From Rubrivivax sp. (GTDB taxonomy: Bacteria; Pseudomonadota; Gammaproteobacteria; Burkholderiales; Burkholderiaceae_C), in NCBI GenBank assembly GCA_020248945.1, contig JADCGQ010000037.1:1-54063 (forward strand): a stretch of 54,063 nt of DNA. The letters are read 5' to 3'. Positions 1 through 9,637 of the stretch are shown piece after piece. The position numbers and the translations under genes are program-made. The notes below the pieces were generated by a model. It was given only the letters and a program-made list of their open reading frames with translations, did no database searches and was not told where the DNA came from. Position 1 is the stretch's first letter. Each line of letters begins with the position of its first letter.

Positions 1-354
1 CCTGTGGTGCGGTCGCCACTCAGTTCCTTATCGACGTTGGAAGGCGGAGTGGGAGAGGTCTCAAAACAGGCGGTCCGTTCGCGCGGCCGATGGCGCAGTG
101 AGGCTCTCCACCCCAGCACCCAGAACATACAAGCGCAGCGGGCGCAGCCCGCGTAGCGAGTTTTGCCGTGCGCCCTCAAGACGAGCAGCACAGGGCAGTC
201 GGCCCAACGGGCCGACCGCTTCAGCTCACGCCGCAGCCCCCGCCCGCACAGCCCTTTGCTGGCGCGGTGCGCCGAGTGGGAGTGGCGGTGATCCACCAGG
301 CTTCGACAGGCTCAGCCCGAACGGAGGGGAGCCGCTCCTCACTACCATTGCACG
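1..354. other. Left-edge region without a recognisable gene
   Basis: No reading frame here looks like a real protein; the open frames are low-complexity Arg/Pro/Ala-rich translations typical of non-coding G+C-rich DNA. The visible structures are a perfect 8-bp hairpin at 198-216 (GTCGGCCC, loop AAC) without a following T-run, and one copy of a dispersed palindromic repeat at 302-324. The promoter of the downstream dehydratase gene is probably here, but no convincing -35/-10 pair was found. Confidence 0.5.
302..324 (+). repeat. Dispersed REP-like repeat, single copy
   Basis: The core TTCGACAGGCTCAGCC followed by CGAACGG is the same element found four times in tandem at 42416-42533 and in reverse orientation near 46934-46957. 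It contains a small internal hairpin (GGC TCA GCC) flanked by TTCG and CGAA. Short intergenic repeats of this kind are common in Burkholderiales genomes. Confidence 0.7.
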
Positions 355-1305
355 ATGGATATGAATAACATCCCCGACGAGGCGGCCGTGTCGGCCGCCA
401 CGGCCCGCGTGGCGGCTGATGTGCGGCGCACGCCGCTGCTGCGCCTGCCGGCGGCTCAACTCGGCCTGTCTGGCGGCTTCGAGCTGTGGCTGAAGCTGGA
501 GCAACTGCAGCGCGGCGGCAGCTTCAAGGCGCGGGGCATGTTCAACCGCATGCGTGCGCAGGCCCTGCCCGCGGCCGGCGTCGTGATCGCCTCAGGCGGC
601 AATGCCGGCATCGCCGCGGCCACGGCCGCGCAGGCGCTGGGCGTGCGCTGTGAGGTCTTCGTGCCCGAACTCACCAGCGCCGCCAAGCGCGAGGCCCTGC
701 ACGCGCGCGGCGCCGCCGTGGTGGTGGGCGGCGCGGCCTACGCCGATGCACTGGCTGCCAGCCTGCAGCGTCAGCAAGCCACGGGCGCGCTGCTGCTGCA
801 CGCCTACGACCAGGCCGAGGTCGTGGCCGGCGCGGGCACGCTGGCCGCCGAGGTGGAGGCCGAGATCGGGTTGCCCAGCCGCGTGCTCGTCAGCGTGGGC
901 GGCGGCGGCCTGATGGGCGGGCTTCTGGCGCAGTGGGGCGGGCGTGTGCATGTCGACGCGCTCGAACCCACGGGCTCGCCCACGCTGCACGCCGCCCTCG
1001 CCGCAGGCGAGCCGGTGGACGTGGCCGTGGGCGGCCTGGGCGCCGATGCGCTGGGCGCCCGTCGCATCGGCCGCATCGCCTGGGCCCTGGTGCAGCGGCA
1101 TGGCGTGGCGAGTCACCTTGTGCCCGATGAGGCCATCACGGCAGCGCAGCGCCAGCTCTGGCACGAGCTGCGCCTGGCCGTGGAGCCGGCCGCGGCGCTG
1201 CCCTTGGCCGCCCTGCACGCGGGCGTCGTGCAGCCCGCGCCGGGCGAGCGGGTGCTGCTGGTGGTGTGTGGCGCCAACGTCGACCCGGCCCGTGTGGCGG
1301 GCTGA
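355..1305 (+). CDS. Threonine/serine dehydratase-like PLP-dependent enzyme
   Basis: A 316-residue fold-type II PLP enzyme, probably a serine/threonine dehydratase that deaminates hydroxy-amino acids to 2-oxo acids in the cytoplasm. The Schiff-base lysine is K58 in GGSFKARG, the substrate loop SGGNAG lies near residue 80, and the phosphate-binding glycine loop SVGGGGLMGG lies near residues 183-192. There is no C-terminal ACT-like regulatory domain, so it resembles the short catabolic enzymes rather than feedback-inhibited IlvA. A second ATG two codons downstream is an equally possible start, and no strong ribosome-binding site is visible. The exact substrate, including serine racemase activity, cannot be set from sequence alone. 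Confidence 0.85.
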   Translation: MDMNNIPDEAAVSAATARVAADVRRTPLLRLPAAQLGLSGGFELWLKLEQLQRGGSFKARGMFNRMRAQALPAAGVVIASGGNAGIAAATAAQALGVRCEVFVPELTSAAKREALHARGAAVVVGGAAYADALAASLQRQQATGALLLHAYDQAEVVAGAGTLAAEVEAEIGLPSRVLVSVGGGGLMGGLLAQWGGRVHVDALEPTGSPTLHAALAAGEPVDVAVGGLGADALGARRIGRIAWALVQRHGVASHLVPDEAITAAQRQLWHELRLAVEPAAALPLAALHAGVVQPAPGERVLLVVCGANVDPARVAG

Positions 1306-1374
1306 GCGCGTTCGAAGCCCCGCCCCTAACATCCGCGCCCTGTTGCCCCCGTTGGGCGCCACAACAGGACGTCG

Positions 1375-2951
1375 ATGGAGCCCATCATGATCGCGCTGGC
1401 GTTTGTCGCCGGCCTCGGCGCGCAACTGCTGCGCCTGCCGCCGCTGATCGGCTTTCTGGCGGCCGGCTTCGTGCTCAACGGCCTGGGCTTCGAGCGCACG
1501 CCGATGCTCGACACCATCGCCAACCTCGGCGTGACCTTGCTGCTGTTCACCATCGGCCTGAAGCTGGAGGTGCGCACGCTGCTGCGCAAAGAGGTCTGGG
1601 CGGCGGCCACGGTGCACATCGTCGGCTCCACCTTGCTGCTGGCCGCGCTGCTGTTCGGGCTGAAGCTGCTCGGCCTGGCGCTGGCGCGCGATCTGGGCTG
1701 GAGTGCGATGGTGCTGCTGGGCTTTGCACTCAGCTTCTCGAGCACGGTGTTCGCGGTGAAGGTGCTCGAGGAGCGCAGCGAACTCGGCTCGCTCTACGGC
1801 CGCATCGCCATCGGCGTGCTGGTGATGCAAGACGTGTTCGCGGTGATCTTCCTGAGCGCCTCCACCGGCAGCCTGCCCAGCCCCTGGGCGCTGGGCCTGG
1901 TGCTGCTGTGGCCGGCCACGAAGTGGCTGCGCCTCCTGATCGACCGCGTCGGCCATGGCGACCTGCAGGTGCTTTACGGCGCCTTCCTGGCGCTGGTGGT
2001 GGGCTACAGCCTCTTCGAGGCCGTGGGCGTGAAGGGCGACCTCGGCGCACTGGTGGTGGGCATGATGCTCGCATCACACCCGGCCACGGCGGGGCTGGCG
2101 AAGTCGCTGTTCCACATCAAGGAGCTGTTCCTGGTGGGCTTCTTCCTCAGCGTCGGGCTGGTGGCCCTGCCCGATGGGCCGATGGTGGTGATGGCGCTGG
2201 TGCTGATGCTGGTGCTGCCGCTGAAGACGGGGCTGTACTACATCGTGCTCATGCGCTTCGGGCTGCGCACGCGCACGGGCGTGCTCTCGACGCTGTCTCT
2301 GACGAACTACTCCGAATTCGGCCTCATCGTGGCGGCGCTGGCGGCGGCCTCGGGCTGGTTGTCGCCCGAGTGGCTGGTGGTGCTGTCGCTGGCGGTGGCC
2401 GGCAGCTTTGTGCTGGCGGCGCCGCTCAATGCCGCGGGCGAGCGCGTCTACGCCCGCTTCAAGGGGCCGTTGTCGGCGCTGCAGTCGAACTCGCTGCTGG
2501 CCGCTGACAAGCCCATTGCCGTGGAGCAGGTGGACGCCATCTGCTGGGCATGGGGCAGATCGGCAGCGGCGCCTACATGCGGCTGCTGCAGGGCCACGGC
2601 CTGCGCGTGCTGGGCGTGGACAGCGACGAGGCCAAGCTGGCCGCGCACCAGGCGGCCGGCCGGTTGGTGATCGAAGGCGATGCCGTCGACTCGGACTTCT
2701 GGGACAAGCTCGTCCTGACCGACACCGTGAAGCTGGTGCTTCTGGCCATGCCAGGGCATGCGGGCAACGTCTACGCGCTGTCGCAGCTGAAGAACCGCGC
2801 CTTCAGCGGCCGTATCGCGGCCATCGTGCAGTACCCCGAGGAGATCGAGGTGCTGCGCGGCCTGGGCGCCGATGCGGTGTACCACGTGTACGACGAAGCC
2901 GGCACGGCGTTCGCCGACGACGCCCTGGCCGGGCTGCAACTGGCCGGCTGA
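1375..2951 (+). pseudogene. Kef/YbaL-type cation:proton antiporter with one-base frameshift
   Basis: An intact version would be about 525 residues. An N-terminal CPA2 sodium/hydrogen exchanger domain with roughly 12 hydrophobic helices (starting MEPIMIALAFVAGLGAQ) is followed by a TrkA-N nucleotide-binding domain (GMGQIGSGAY, then VLGVDSDEAK). The frame breaks near 2538: the membrane part runs into a spurious Cys/Trp-rich tail ending at 2670, while the TrkA-N domain continues in another frame to the stop at 2951. Adding one C at 2536-2538 (GCCAT to GCCCAT) restores an uninterrupted D-A-H-L-L-G-M-G-Q-I-G. Such proteins exchange potassium or sodium for protons at the inner membrane, gated by the cytoplasmic domain. 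The break is either a sequencing or assembly indel or a recent inactivating mutation; codon use and conservation on both sides are good. Confidence 0.8.
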
Positions 2952-3016
2952 ACGCCTGCAGGCCTGCACCGGGCCGCTGGCGCCGCCCGCCCGGGCGCGG
3001 TTGATACGATGCCTGC

Positions 3017-6000
3017 ATGAGCTTCGTCCACCTGCGCACCCACACCGAGTTCTCCGTCGTCGACGGCATGTTGCGCATCGACGCGCTGGCCGCGGCGGCG
3101 CGCGCCGACGGGCAGGGCGCCTGCGCCATCACCGACCTGAGCAACCTGTTCGGTGCCGTCAAGTTCTACAACGCCTGCCGCGGCCAGGGCGTGAAGCCGC
3201 TGCTGGGCGCCGACATCTGGCTCGAAAGCACGGCCGGCAGCGACAAGCCGCCGAGCCGCCTGTTGCTGCTGGTGCAGAACGACACCGGCTACCTGAACCT
3301 GAGCGAGCTGCTGGCGCGCGCCTGGGTCACCAACGTGCAGCGCAACCAGGCGCTGATCAAGTGGGAGTGGCTGGCCGAGCGCGGCGCCGGGCTCATCGTG
3401 CTGTCCGGTGCCGATGGCGGCGCCGTGGGGCAGGCGCTGCTGGCAGGCGAGGCCGAGCGTGCGGCCGATGTGGCGCGGCGGCTCTCGGGCCTGTTCCCGG
3501 GCCGCTTCTACCTGGAGTTGCAGCGCGCCGGCCTGCCCACGAACGAGGCCCACGTGCGCGCCGCCGTGCCTTTGGCCGCGGCCTTGAAGCTGCCGGTGGT
3601 GGCGACGCACCCGGTGCAGTTTCTCGAGGCCGATGACTTCGATGCCCACGAAGCCCGCGTCTGCATCGCCGAGGGCGAGACGCTGGCGAACCCCAAGCGC
3701 ACGAAGCGGTTCACGCGCGAGCAGCACTTCAAGACCCAGGTGCAGATGCAGGCCCTGTTCGCCGACGTGCCCAGCGCCATCGCCAACACCGAGCTCATCG
3801 CGCAGCGCTGCAACCTCACCTTGGTGCTCGGCAAGCCGCAGCTGCCGGACTTCCCGACGCCGAACGGCATGCCCATCGAGGCCTACTTCCGCCAGGCCAG
3901 CCACGAGGGCCTCGAGAAGCGCCTGGCCGCGCTCTACCCCGACGCCGCCCGCCGCGACGCCGAACGTGCACGCTACGTGGAGCGGCTGGAGTTCGAGCTG
4001 GCCACCATCGTGAAGATGGGCTTCCCGGGCTACTTCCTCATCGTCAGCGACTTCATCGTCTGGGCCAAGGAGCACGGCTGCCCGGTGGGCCCGGGGCGCG
4101 GCTCGGGCGCGGGCTCGCTGGTGGCCTATGCCCTGTTCATCACCGACCTCGACCCGCTGCAGTACCAGCTGCTGTTCGAGCGTTTCCTGAACCTCGAGCG
4201 CGTGTCGATGCCCGACTTCGACATCGACTTCTGCCAGGCCAACCGCGACCGCGTCATCGAGTACGTGAAGGACAAATACGGTCGCGAGGCCGTGAGCCAG
4301 ATCGCCACCTTCGGCACCCTGGCCTCCAAGGCCGCGCTGCGCGACGTGGGCCGCGTGCTGGGCATGGGTTACGGCCATGTCGACAGCGTCGCCAAGCTCG
4401 TGCCCGGCCTGCCCGGCAAGACCTACACGCTGGCCCACCCGCCCGAGAACCCGGCCGACAAGGACAGCGGCGTCATCTACGTGCGCGACGAGGTGCCCGA
4501 GCTCGAGATGCGCGAGAAGGCCGAGGAAGAGGTGGCCGAGCTGCTGAGCCTGGCCGTGCGCGTGGAAGGCCTGGTGCGCAACATCGGCATGCACGCCGGC
4601 GGCGTGCTGATCGCGCCGGGCAAGATCACCGATTTCTGCCCGCTGTACCAGCAGCCCGGCAGCGACAGCGCGGTGAGCCAGTACGACAAGGACGACGTCG
4701 AGGCCATCGGCCTGGTGAAGTTCGACTTCCTGGGCCTGGCGACGCTCACCATCCTCGAGCTGGCCAAGGACTACATCCGCGCCCGCCGTCCGGGCCGTGA
4801 GGGCTTCAACTACGAGGCCCTGCCGCTCGACGACGCGCAGGTCTACCGTCTCTTCAGCGAAGGCCGCACCGAGGCCGTGTTCCAGTTCGAAAGCCGCGGC
4901 ATGCAGGGCATGCTGCGCGAGGCCAAGCCCACGCGGCTGGAAGACCTGATCGCGCTCAACGCCATGTTCCGGCCGGGCCCGATGGAGAACATCCCGAGCT
5001 TCTGCGCGCGCAAGAACGGCAAGGAGACCATCGAGTACCCGCACCCGCTGCTCGAGCCGGTGCTGGCCGAGACCTACGGCATCTTCGTCTACCAGGAGCA
5101 GGTGATGCAGGCCGCGCAGGTGCTGGGCGGCTACAGCCTGGGCGGCGCCGACCTGCTGCGCCGCGCCATGGGCAAGAAGAAGCCCGAGGAGATGGCCAAG
5201 CAGCGCGTCACCTTCCGCGAAGGCGCGCTCAAGCAGGGCATCGACCAGGCCAAGGCCGACGAGGTCTTCGACCTGATGGAGAAGTTCGCGGGCTACGGCT
5301 TCAACAAGAGCCATGCCGCCGCCTACTCGCTGCTGGCGTACCACACGGCCTGGATCAAGGTGCACTGCGCGGCCGAGTTCTACGCCGCGAACATGACGAT
5401 CGAAGCCGACAACACCGACAAGCTCAAGGTGCTGCTGGCCGATGCGCAGGCAGCCGGCATGCGCTTCGAGCCGCCGTGCATCAACCGCGGCACGGCCCGC
5501 TTCGAGCCGGTAGGCGACCAGGTGGTGCGTTATGGCCTGGCAGCCGTCAAGGGCACGGGCGCCGGCGCCATCGAGGCCATCGTCGCGGCGCGCGAGGGCC
5601 AGGGCTCGCACCAGGGCGAAGGCGGCGGCCCGTTCCGCAGCCTCTTCGACTTCTGCGCGCGTGTCGACCGCAAGGCGGTGAACAAGCGCGCCGTCGAGGC
5701 ACTGGTGAAGGCCGGTGCCTTCGACACACTGCACCCCGACCGCGCCGCCGCGCTGGCCAGCGTGGGCCTGGCCTTCGACTGGGCCGACACCCAGCAGGCC
5801 AACGCGCTGCAAGGCGGCCTGTTCGACTTCGACGGCGGCGACAGCCACGGCAGCAGCACGCAGGAGCCGGCGCTCGTGGCCGTGGCGCCCTGGACGCTGC
5901 ACGAGAAGCTGCTGCAGGAGAAGACGGCCGTCGGCTTCTACCTCAGCGGCCATCTGTTCCAGGCCTTTGCCGATGAAGTGCGGCGCTTCGCCAAGCTGCA

Positions 6001-6547
6001 GATCGCCAACCTGGTGGACAGCCGCGAGCCGCAGCTGCTGGCCGGCATCGTGACCGATCCGCGCAGCGTCAACGGCCAGCGTGGCAAGGTCTTCATCTTC
6101 AAGCTCGACGACGGCAGCGAGCACATCGAAGCCGTGGCCCCCGACGAGCTGTTCGAGACGCGCCGCGAGTGGATGGCCGAGGACCAGCTGCTGGTGGTGC
6201 AGGGCAAGGTGCAGCCCGACCGCTTCAGTGGCGGCCTGCGCCTGAACATCACGCAGGCCTGGGACCTGCCGGCGGCACGCGCGCGCTTCGGCAAGCACCT
6301 GGCGGTGGCGCTGAATGGCGGCATGCCGCCGGTGGCCGACGTGCTGAAGCTGTGGCCCGCGCGCCGCGAAGACACCGAGCACGGCGAACTGCTGCAGGGC
6401 CTGGCGGTGCGCCTGAAGCTGCAGCGGCCCGGCGCGGTGGGCGAGATCGACCTCGGCGACGATGCCCGCTTCTGGCCGTGTGACGAGGCTCTCGGCCGCT
6501 GGCGCAGCATCGCGCACGGCGGGGCGGCGCAGGTGGTGTACGAGTAG
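3017..6547 (+). CDS. dnaE: DNA polymerase III subunit alpha
   Basis: The replicative polymerase catalytic subunit, 1176 residues against about 1160 in E. coli. The N-terminal PHP domain begins FVHLRTHTEFSVVDG. The palm contains PGRGSGAGS near residue 358 and PDFDIDF with metal-binding aspartates D400 and D402; the third catalytic aspartate is D570 in VKFDFLGL. Helix-hairpin-helix and OB-fold regions follow (LLAGIVTDPRSVNGQRGK and on). The N-terminus MSFVHLRTH matches the family, which supports this ATG. The gene has its own frame and spacing (65 nt after the antiporter) and is not obviously in an operon. It is the DnaE1-type replicative enzyme, not the error-prone DnaE2. Confidence 0.97.
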   Translation: MSFVHLRTHTEFSVVDGMLRIDALAAAARADGQGACAITDLSNLFGAVKFYNACRGQGVKPLLGADIWLESTAGSDKPPSRLLLLVQNDTGYLNLSELLARAWVTNVQRNQALIKWEWLAERGAGLIVLSGADGGAVGQALLAGEAERAADVARRLSGLFPGRFYLELQRAGLPTNEAHVRAAVPLAAALKLPVVATHPVQFLEADDFDAHEARVCIAEGETLANPKRTKRFTREQHFKTQVQMQALFADVPSAIANTELIAQRCNLTLVLGKPQLPDFPTPNGMPIEAYFRQASHEGLEKRLAALYPDAARRDAERARYVERLEFELATIVKMGFPGYFLIVSDFIVWAKEHGCPVGPGRGSGAGSLVAYALFITDLDPLQYQLLFERFLNLERVSMPDFDIDFCQANRDRVIEYVKDKYGREAVSQIATFGTLASKAALRDVGRVLGMGYGHVDSVAKLVPGLPGKTYTLAHPPENPADKDSGVIYVRDEVPELEMREKAEEEVAELLSLAVRVEGLVRNIGMHAGGVLIAPGKITDFCPLYQQPGSDSAVSQYDKDDVEAIGLVKFDFLGLATLTILELAKDYIRARRPGREGFNYEALPLDDAQVYRLFSEGRTEAVFQFESRGMQGMLREAKPTRLEDLIALNAMFRPGPMENIPSFCARKNGKETIEYPHPLLEPVLAETYGIFVYQEQVMQAAQVLGGYSLGGADLLRRAMGKKKPEEMAKQRVTFREGALKQGIDQAKADEVFDLMEKFAGYGFNKSHAAAYSLLAYHTAWIKVHCAAEFYAANMTIEADNTDKLKVLLADAQAAGMRFEPPCINRGTARFEPVGDQVVRYGLAAVKGTGAGAIEAIVAAREGQGSHQGEGGGPFRSLFDFCARVDRKAVNKRAVEALVKAGAFDTLHPDRAAALASVGLAFDWADTQQANALQGGLFDFDGGDSHGSSTQEPALVAVAPWTLHEKLLQEKTAVGFYLSGHLFQAFADEVRRFAKLQIANLVDSREPQLLAGIVTDPRSVNGQRGKVFIFKLDDGSEHIEAVAPDELFETRREWMAEDQLLVVQGKVQPDRFSGGLRLNITQAWDLPAARARFGKHLAVALNGGMPPVADVLKLWPARREDTEHGELLQGLAVRLKLQRPGAVGEIDLGDDARFWPCDEALGRWRSIAHGGAAQVVYE

Positions 6548-6617
6548 TGCGCGGTTTGCTCCGGAATAGGGGCGCCACCGACTGACGCGGCCGCGGGCGG
6601 CCCCGTATCGTCAGCGC

Positions 6618-7874
6618 ATGCACGAGAAGCCGCTCACCGCCCTGGTTCTGAGTGGCGGTGGTGCGCGGGCCGCCTACCAGGTGGGTGTGCTGCGCGCGCT
6701 GGTGCGCATCCGCCGCAGCGCCCTGGGCCCGCGGGCGCGGCTGGACAACCCCTTCGGCGTCATCGTTGGCACCTCGGCCGGAGCCATCAACGCCGCGGCG
6801 CTGGCGACGCATGCCGACCGTTTTGAAGGCGCGGTGGAGGTGCTGGCCAAGGTCTGGCAGAACTTTGCTGCAGCGCAGGTGTACCGGGCCGACTCGCTGG
6901 GTGTCATCCGCTCCGGCGCGCAGTGGCTGACGATGCTCTCGGTGGGCTGGATCATCGCCCGCTGGCGGCGCCTGAAGCCGCGCTCGCTGCTCGACAACCA
7001 GCCGCTGGCGGAGTTGCTCCAGCGCCTGGTGCCGCTGGAGCGCATCCCGATGCTGCTGGCCGAGCGCCACCTGCACGCCTGGGCGGTGACGGCCTCGAGC
7101 TACACCAGCGGCGAGCACGTCACCTTCTACGACGCGGCCGAGCCGGTGGAGCCGTGGCTGCGGTCGCAGCGCCTGGCTGTGCCGCAGCGCATCGGCCACG
7201 AGCACCTGCTGGCGAGCTCGGCGATCCCGTTCGTGTTCCCGTCGGTGAGCCTGCAGCCGCAGGGTCAGGCCGGTTGGTTCGGCGACGGCTCGATGCGCCA
7301 GACGGCGCCGCTCTCGCCCGCCATCCACCTGGGGGCGGAGCGGCTGGTGATCATCGGCGCCGGCCGCATGCAGGAGCCGGCGGGCCGGGTGGTGGCCGCT
7401 GGCAACTATCCGAACCTGGCGCAGGTCGCCGGCCATGCGATGTCGAGCATTTTCCTCGACGCGCTGGCCGTGGACGTCGAGCGCATGCGCCGCATCAACC
7501 GCACGTTGGCGCTGCTGCCGGATTCGGCGCTCAGCGACAGCCAGCTCAAGCCGCTGGAAGCGCTGGTGATCTCGCCCAGCCAGCGCATCGACGACATCGC
7601 GGTGCGCCACCTGCAGGCGCTGCCGCTGCCGGTGCGCTCGCTGCTGCGCGGGATCGGTGTGGGCAGCGCCGGCCCGGGTGCCGGGGCGGCGGCCGGCGTG
7701 CAGGGTGCGGCGCTCGCGAGCTACCTGCTGTTCGAGGCGCCGTTCACCGGCGAACTGCTCGCGCTGGGCGAGGCCGACACGATGGCCCGCCAGGACGAGG
7801 TGCTGCGCTTCTTCGGCTGGGACCGCCCACCGGCCCGCACGCCACGCGGCGGGCCGGACATCGTGCTGCCGTAG
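6618..7874 (+). CDS. Patatin-like phospholipase family protein
   Basis: A 418-residue protein with the patatin Ser-Asp dyad: the oxyanion-hole motif SGGGARAAYQVGVL at the N-terminus, the nucleophile S53 in GTSAGA (GxSxG), and D223 in GDGSM. It is probably a lipid acyl hydrolase related to RssA/ExoU-type enzymes. There is no signal peptide or clear membrane helix, so it is probably cytoplasmic. The C-terminal third is specific to this longer subfamily and contains a Gly/Ala-rich stretch (SAGPGAGAAAGVQG). The TAG stop at 7872-7874 is followed nine bases later by a second in-frame TAG, because CTGCCGTAG occurs twice in tandem. The natural substrate is unknown. Confidence 0.88.
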   Translation: MHEKPLTALVLSGGGARAAYQVGVLRALVRIRRSALGPRARLDNPFGVIVGTSAGAINAAALATHADRFEGAVEVLAKVWQNFAAAQVYRADSLGVIRSGAQWLTMLSVGWIIARWRRLKPRSLLDNQPLAELLQRLVPLERIPMLLAERHLHAWAVTASSYTSGEHVTFYDAAEPVEPWLRSQRLAVPQRIGHEHLLASSAIPFVFPSVSLQPQGQAGWFGDGSMRQTAPLSPAIHLGAERLVIIGAGRMQEPAGRVVAAGNYPNLAQVAGHAMSSIFLDALAVDVERMRRINRTLALLPDSALSDSQLKPLEALVISPSQRIDDIAVRHLQALPLPVRSLLRGIGVGSAGPGAGAAAGVQGAALASYLLFEAPFTGELLALGEADTMARQDEVLRFFGWDRPPARTPRGGPDIVLP

Positions 7875-7913
7875 CTGCCGTAGCTGCCGGCGGGCGGCCA
7901 GCCGCCTGGGCGC

Positions 7914-8309
7914 TCAGGTGGCGTCGGCCTTCTTGGCCGCGGTGGCCTTGGCGGGCTTGTCGGCGCCTTCGGTCTTGGGGGCCTTGGCGGCCTTCTCAGC
8001 CTTGGGCTCCTTGGCCGGCTTGGCCGGCAGCGCCGCCGGGTCGAAGGCCGCGCCGCCGACGGTGAGACCGGCCTGCGAGAAGCGCGCTGCGTTGCCCGGA
8101 CCCACGCCGCTGACGCGTTCGACCAGGTCGCCCCAGTTCTTGAAGCTGCCGGCCTCGCGCGCCTTGAGGATCTTGCCCGACAGGCCCGGGCCGATGCCCT
8201 TGACGGTTTCGAGCTCGGCTTGCGTGGCGCGGTTGGCGTCGGTGGCCTGCGCCAGCGGCGAGAAGGCGACGAGGGCGGCGGCGACGAGGGCGATGAAGTT
8301 GCGGATCAT
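7914..8309 (-). CDS. ComEA-like helix-hairpin-helix DNA-binding protein
   Basis: A 131-residue exported protein. An N-terminal signal peptide (MIRNFIALVAAALVAFSPLAQA) leads into two helix-hairpin-helix motifs (TQAELETVKGIGPGLSGKI and VERVSGVGPGNAARF) and then a Lys/Ala/Pro-rich tail. Proteins of this type bind double-stranded DNA in the periplasm during competence, as ComEA does; whether this organism is competent is not shown here. The frame stays open far upstream, but the signal peptide and the AGGAG ribosome-binding site just before this ATG fix the start. It converges with the phospholipase gene. The Lys-rich tail may add non-specific DNA or polyanion affinity. Confidence 0.85.
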   Translation of the reverse strand: MIRNFIALVAAALVAFSPLAQATDANRATQAELETVKGIGPGLSGKILKAREAGSFKNWGDLVERVSGVGPGNAARFSQAGLTVGGAAFDPAALPAKPAKEPKAEKAAKAPKTEGADKPAKATAAKKADAT

Positions 8310-8495
8310 GACGGTTCTCCTGGAAGTGACGATCAAACGATCAAGTTGAGGGGCTTCGAACTCCCGTTGCTTCGGAGGTGCTGCGTTCGTTGCAGACCCT
8401 TCGGCGTCGGGATGGAAGGCATTGTTGGGAGCCGTCCGGGCGGGGTCATTCCCTCGCGGCGGGGCCTGCGGGGTGTGCTTCGAACGGGGGTGTGG

Positions 8496-8520
8496 GGCGT
8501 CCCCCGGGCGGGGGATCGCC
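8496..8520 (-). terminator. Strong G+C hairpin after the GT9 gene
   Basis: GGCG-T-CCCCC, loop GGGC, GGGGG-AT-CGCC forms a stable hairpin 16 bp past the stop codon of the minus-strand glycosyltransferase gene. No T-run follows on the minus strand, so it is at best an atypical terminator or an mRNA 3'-end stabiliser. Confidence 0.35.
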
Positions 8521-8536
8521 GACGCCGCGCGCCCGC

Positions 8537-9565
8537 TCAGCCCGGGAGTGGGATCGTGGCGACGGCGCGTTGCACGGCCTCGAATACCGCGTCGGCATCG
8601 GGCCAGCGGCCGTGGCCGCCCAGCACCCTGACGCGGCTGTCGGGCCCCCAGGGCCGCCACAGCGTGGGGTCGCTCGGGCCCATCACGCTGACCAGCGGCG
8701 TGCCCACGGCGGCGGCCATGTGCGCTGGCCCGGTGTCGTTGGACAGCATCGCGGCGGCGCGCGACAGCAGCGCCGCGTAGACGCCGAGGTTCACGCCCGG
8801 CAGCAGGCGTGCGCCGGCAAAGTGCTCGCGTGCGATGCGATCCTCTTCGCCCGGGCCCGGGCACACCACCACCGGCAGCCCGAGCGTGGGCAGGCGCGTG
8901 GCCACGAAGTCGGCGAAGCCGGGCCAGGTCTTGTCCTGCTGGTTCCAGGTGCCGCCGGCGAAGGGGCAGATCACGATCACGCGCTCGGGGAGACCGTGCG
9001 CGGCGCGCAGCGTGGCGGCCTCGCGCTGCTGGGCCGCAGTCGGGCGCAGGTTCACGGCCGCGGGCAGCGGCGCCGGCGCGCCGAGCAGGGCGTCGCCCAG
9101 GCGCCAGTACACCGCCAGCTCGTGCACGCCGCGGGGGCGCGGCACGGCGCGGCCCAGCAGCAGGCGGCGGCCTTCCCAGGCATGGCCCAGGGCGCGCAGG
9201 CCGGCGAGGCGGAACTCCAGCGCGCTCGAGAACGAGTCCGGCAGGCACAGCGCATGCAGCGGGGCCGCGCGGAAGCGCGGGTCGGCGGCGCGCGCCTCGT
9301 CGCGCAGGCGGCGGAGCAAGGCCACGCGCTCCGATGTCGTCTTGGGCAAGCCGTGCACCGGCCAGCCGGTGCCGGCCAGCAGATCGCGTGCCCAGCCCTT
9401 GCCCACCAGCACCGGGGCAAAGCCGGCATCGGCCAGCCGCTGCAGCATCGGCAGCGCCAGCGTCACGTCGCCGACCCAGTTGCGCAGCCTCACGATCAAG
9501 GGCTGCGCGACCGGCGACCGGGGCGCCGATGCCTCGTCATTCGTGGGGAGCGGGTGGGCCGACAT
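8537..9565 (-). CDS. Glycosyltransferase family 9 (heptosyltransferase-like) protein
   Basis: A 342-residue GT9 enzyme resembling WaaF (LPS heptosyltransferase II), which would transfer ADP-heptose to the inner core of lipopolysaccharide at the inner-membrane cytoplasmic face. The N-terminal domain begins LIVRLRNWVGDVTLALPML, and the C-terminal nucleotide-sugar domain includes CPFAGGTWNQQDKTWPGF and the family signature SNDTGPAHMAAAVGTPLVSVMG. The start MSAHPLPTN was chosen because upstream sequence in this frame is a shadow of the divergent DUF4254 gene. It lies divergent from a DUF4254 gene and a second GT9 gene, forming a small LPS-core cluster. It could instead be a core transferase with another sugar specificity. 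Confidence 0.85.
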   Translation of the reverse strand: MSAHPLPTNDEASAPRSPVAQPLIVRLRNWVGDVTLALPMLQRLADAGFAPVLVGKGWARDLLAGTGWPVHGLPKTTSERVALLRRLRDEARAADPRFRAAPLHALCLPDSFSSALEFRLAGLRALGHAWEGRRLLLGRAVPRPRGVHELAVYWRLGDALLGAPAPLPAAVNLRPTAAQQREAATLRAAHGLPERVIVICPFAGGTWNQQDKTWPGFADFVATRLPTLGLPVVVCPGPGEEDRIAREHFAGARLLPGVNLGVYAALLSRAAAMLSNDTGPAHMAAAVGTPLVSVMGPSDPTLWRPWGPDSRVRVLGGHGRWPDADAVFEAVQRAVATIPLPG

Positions 9566-9637
9566 GGGTGCGGATAATCCGCAGCGATTCTGGCCGATGC
9601 CCCTTTGCTTCCGACACTCGCCGCCAACGCCCGACCC

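Noticed and set aside
2771..6517. A 1248-codon open frame on the minus strand opposite dnaE
   Set aside because: It is a frame shadow of a highly conserved plus-strand gene in G+C-rich DNA; its translation is rich in His, Ala, Leu and Gln runs and has no domain signature.
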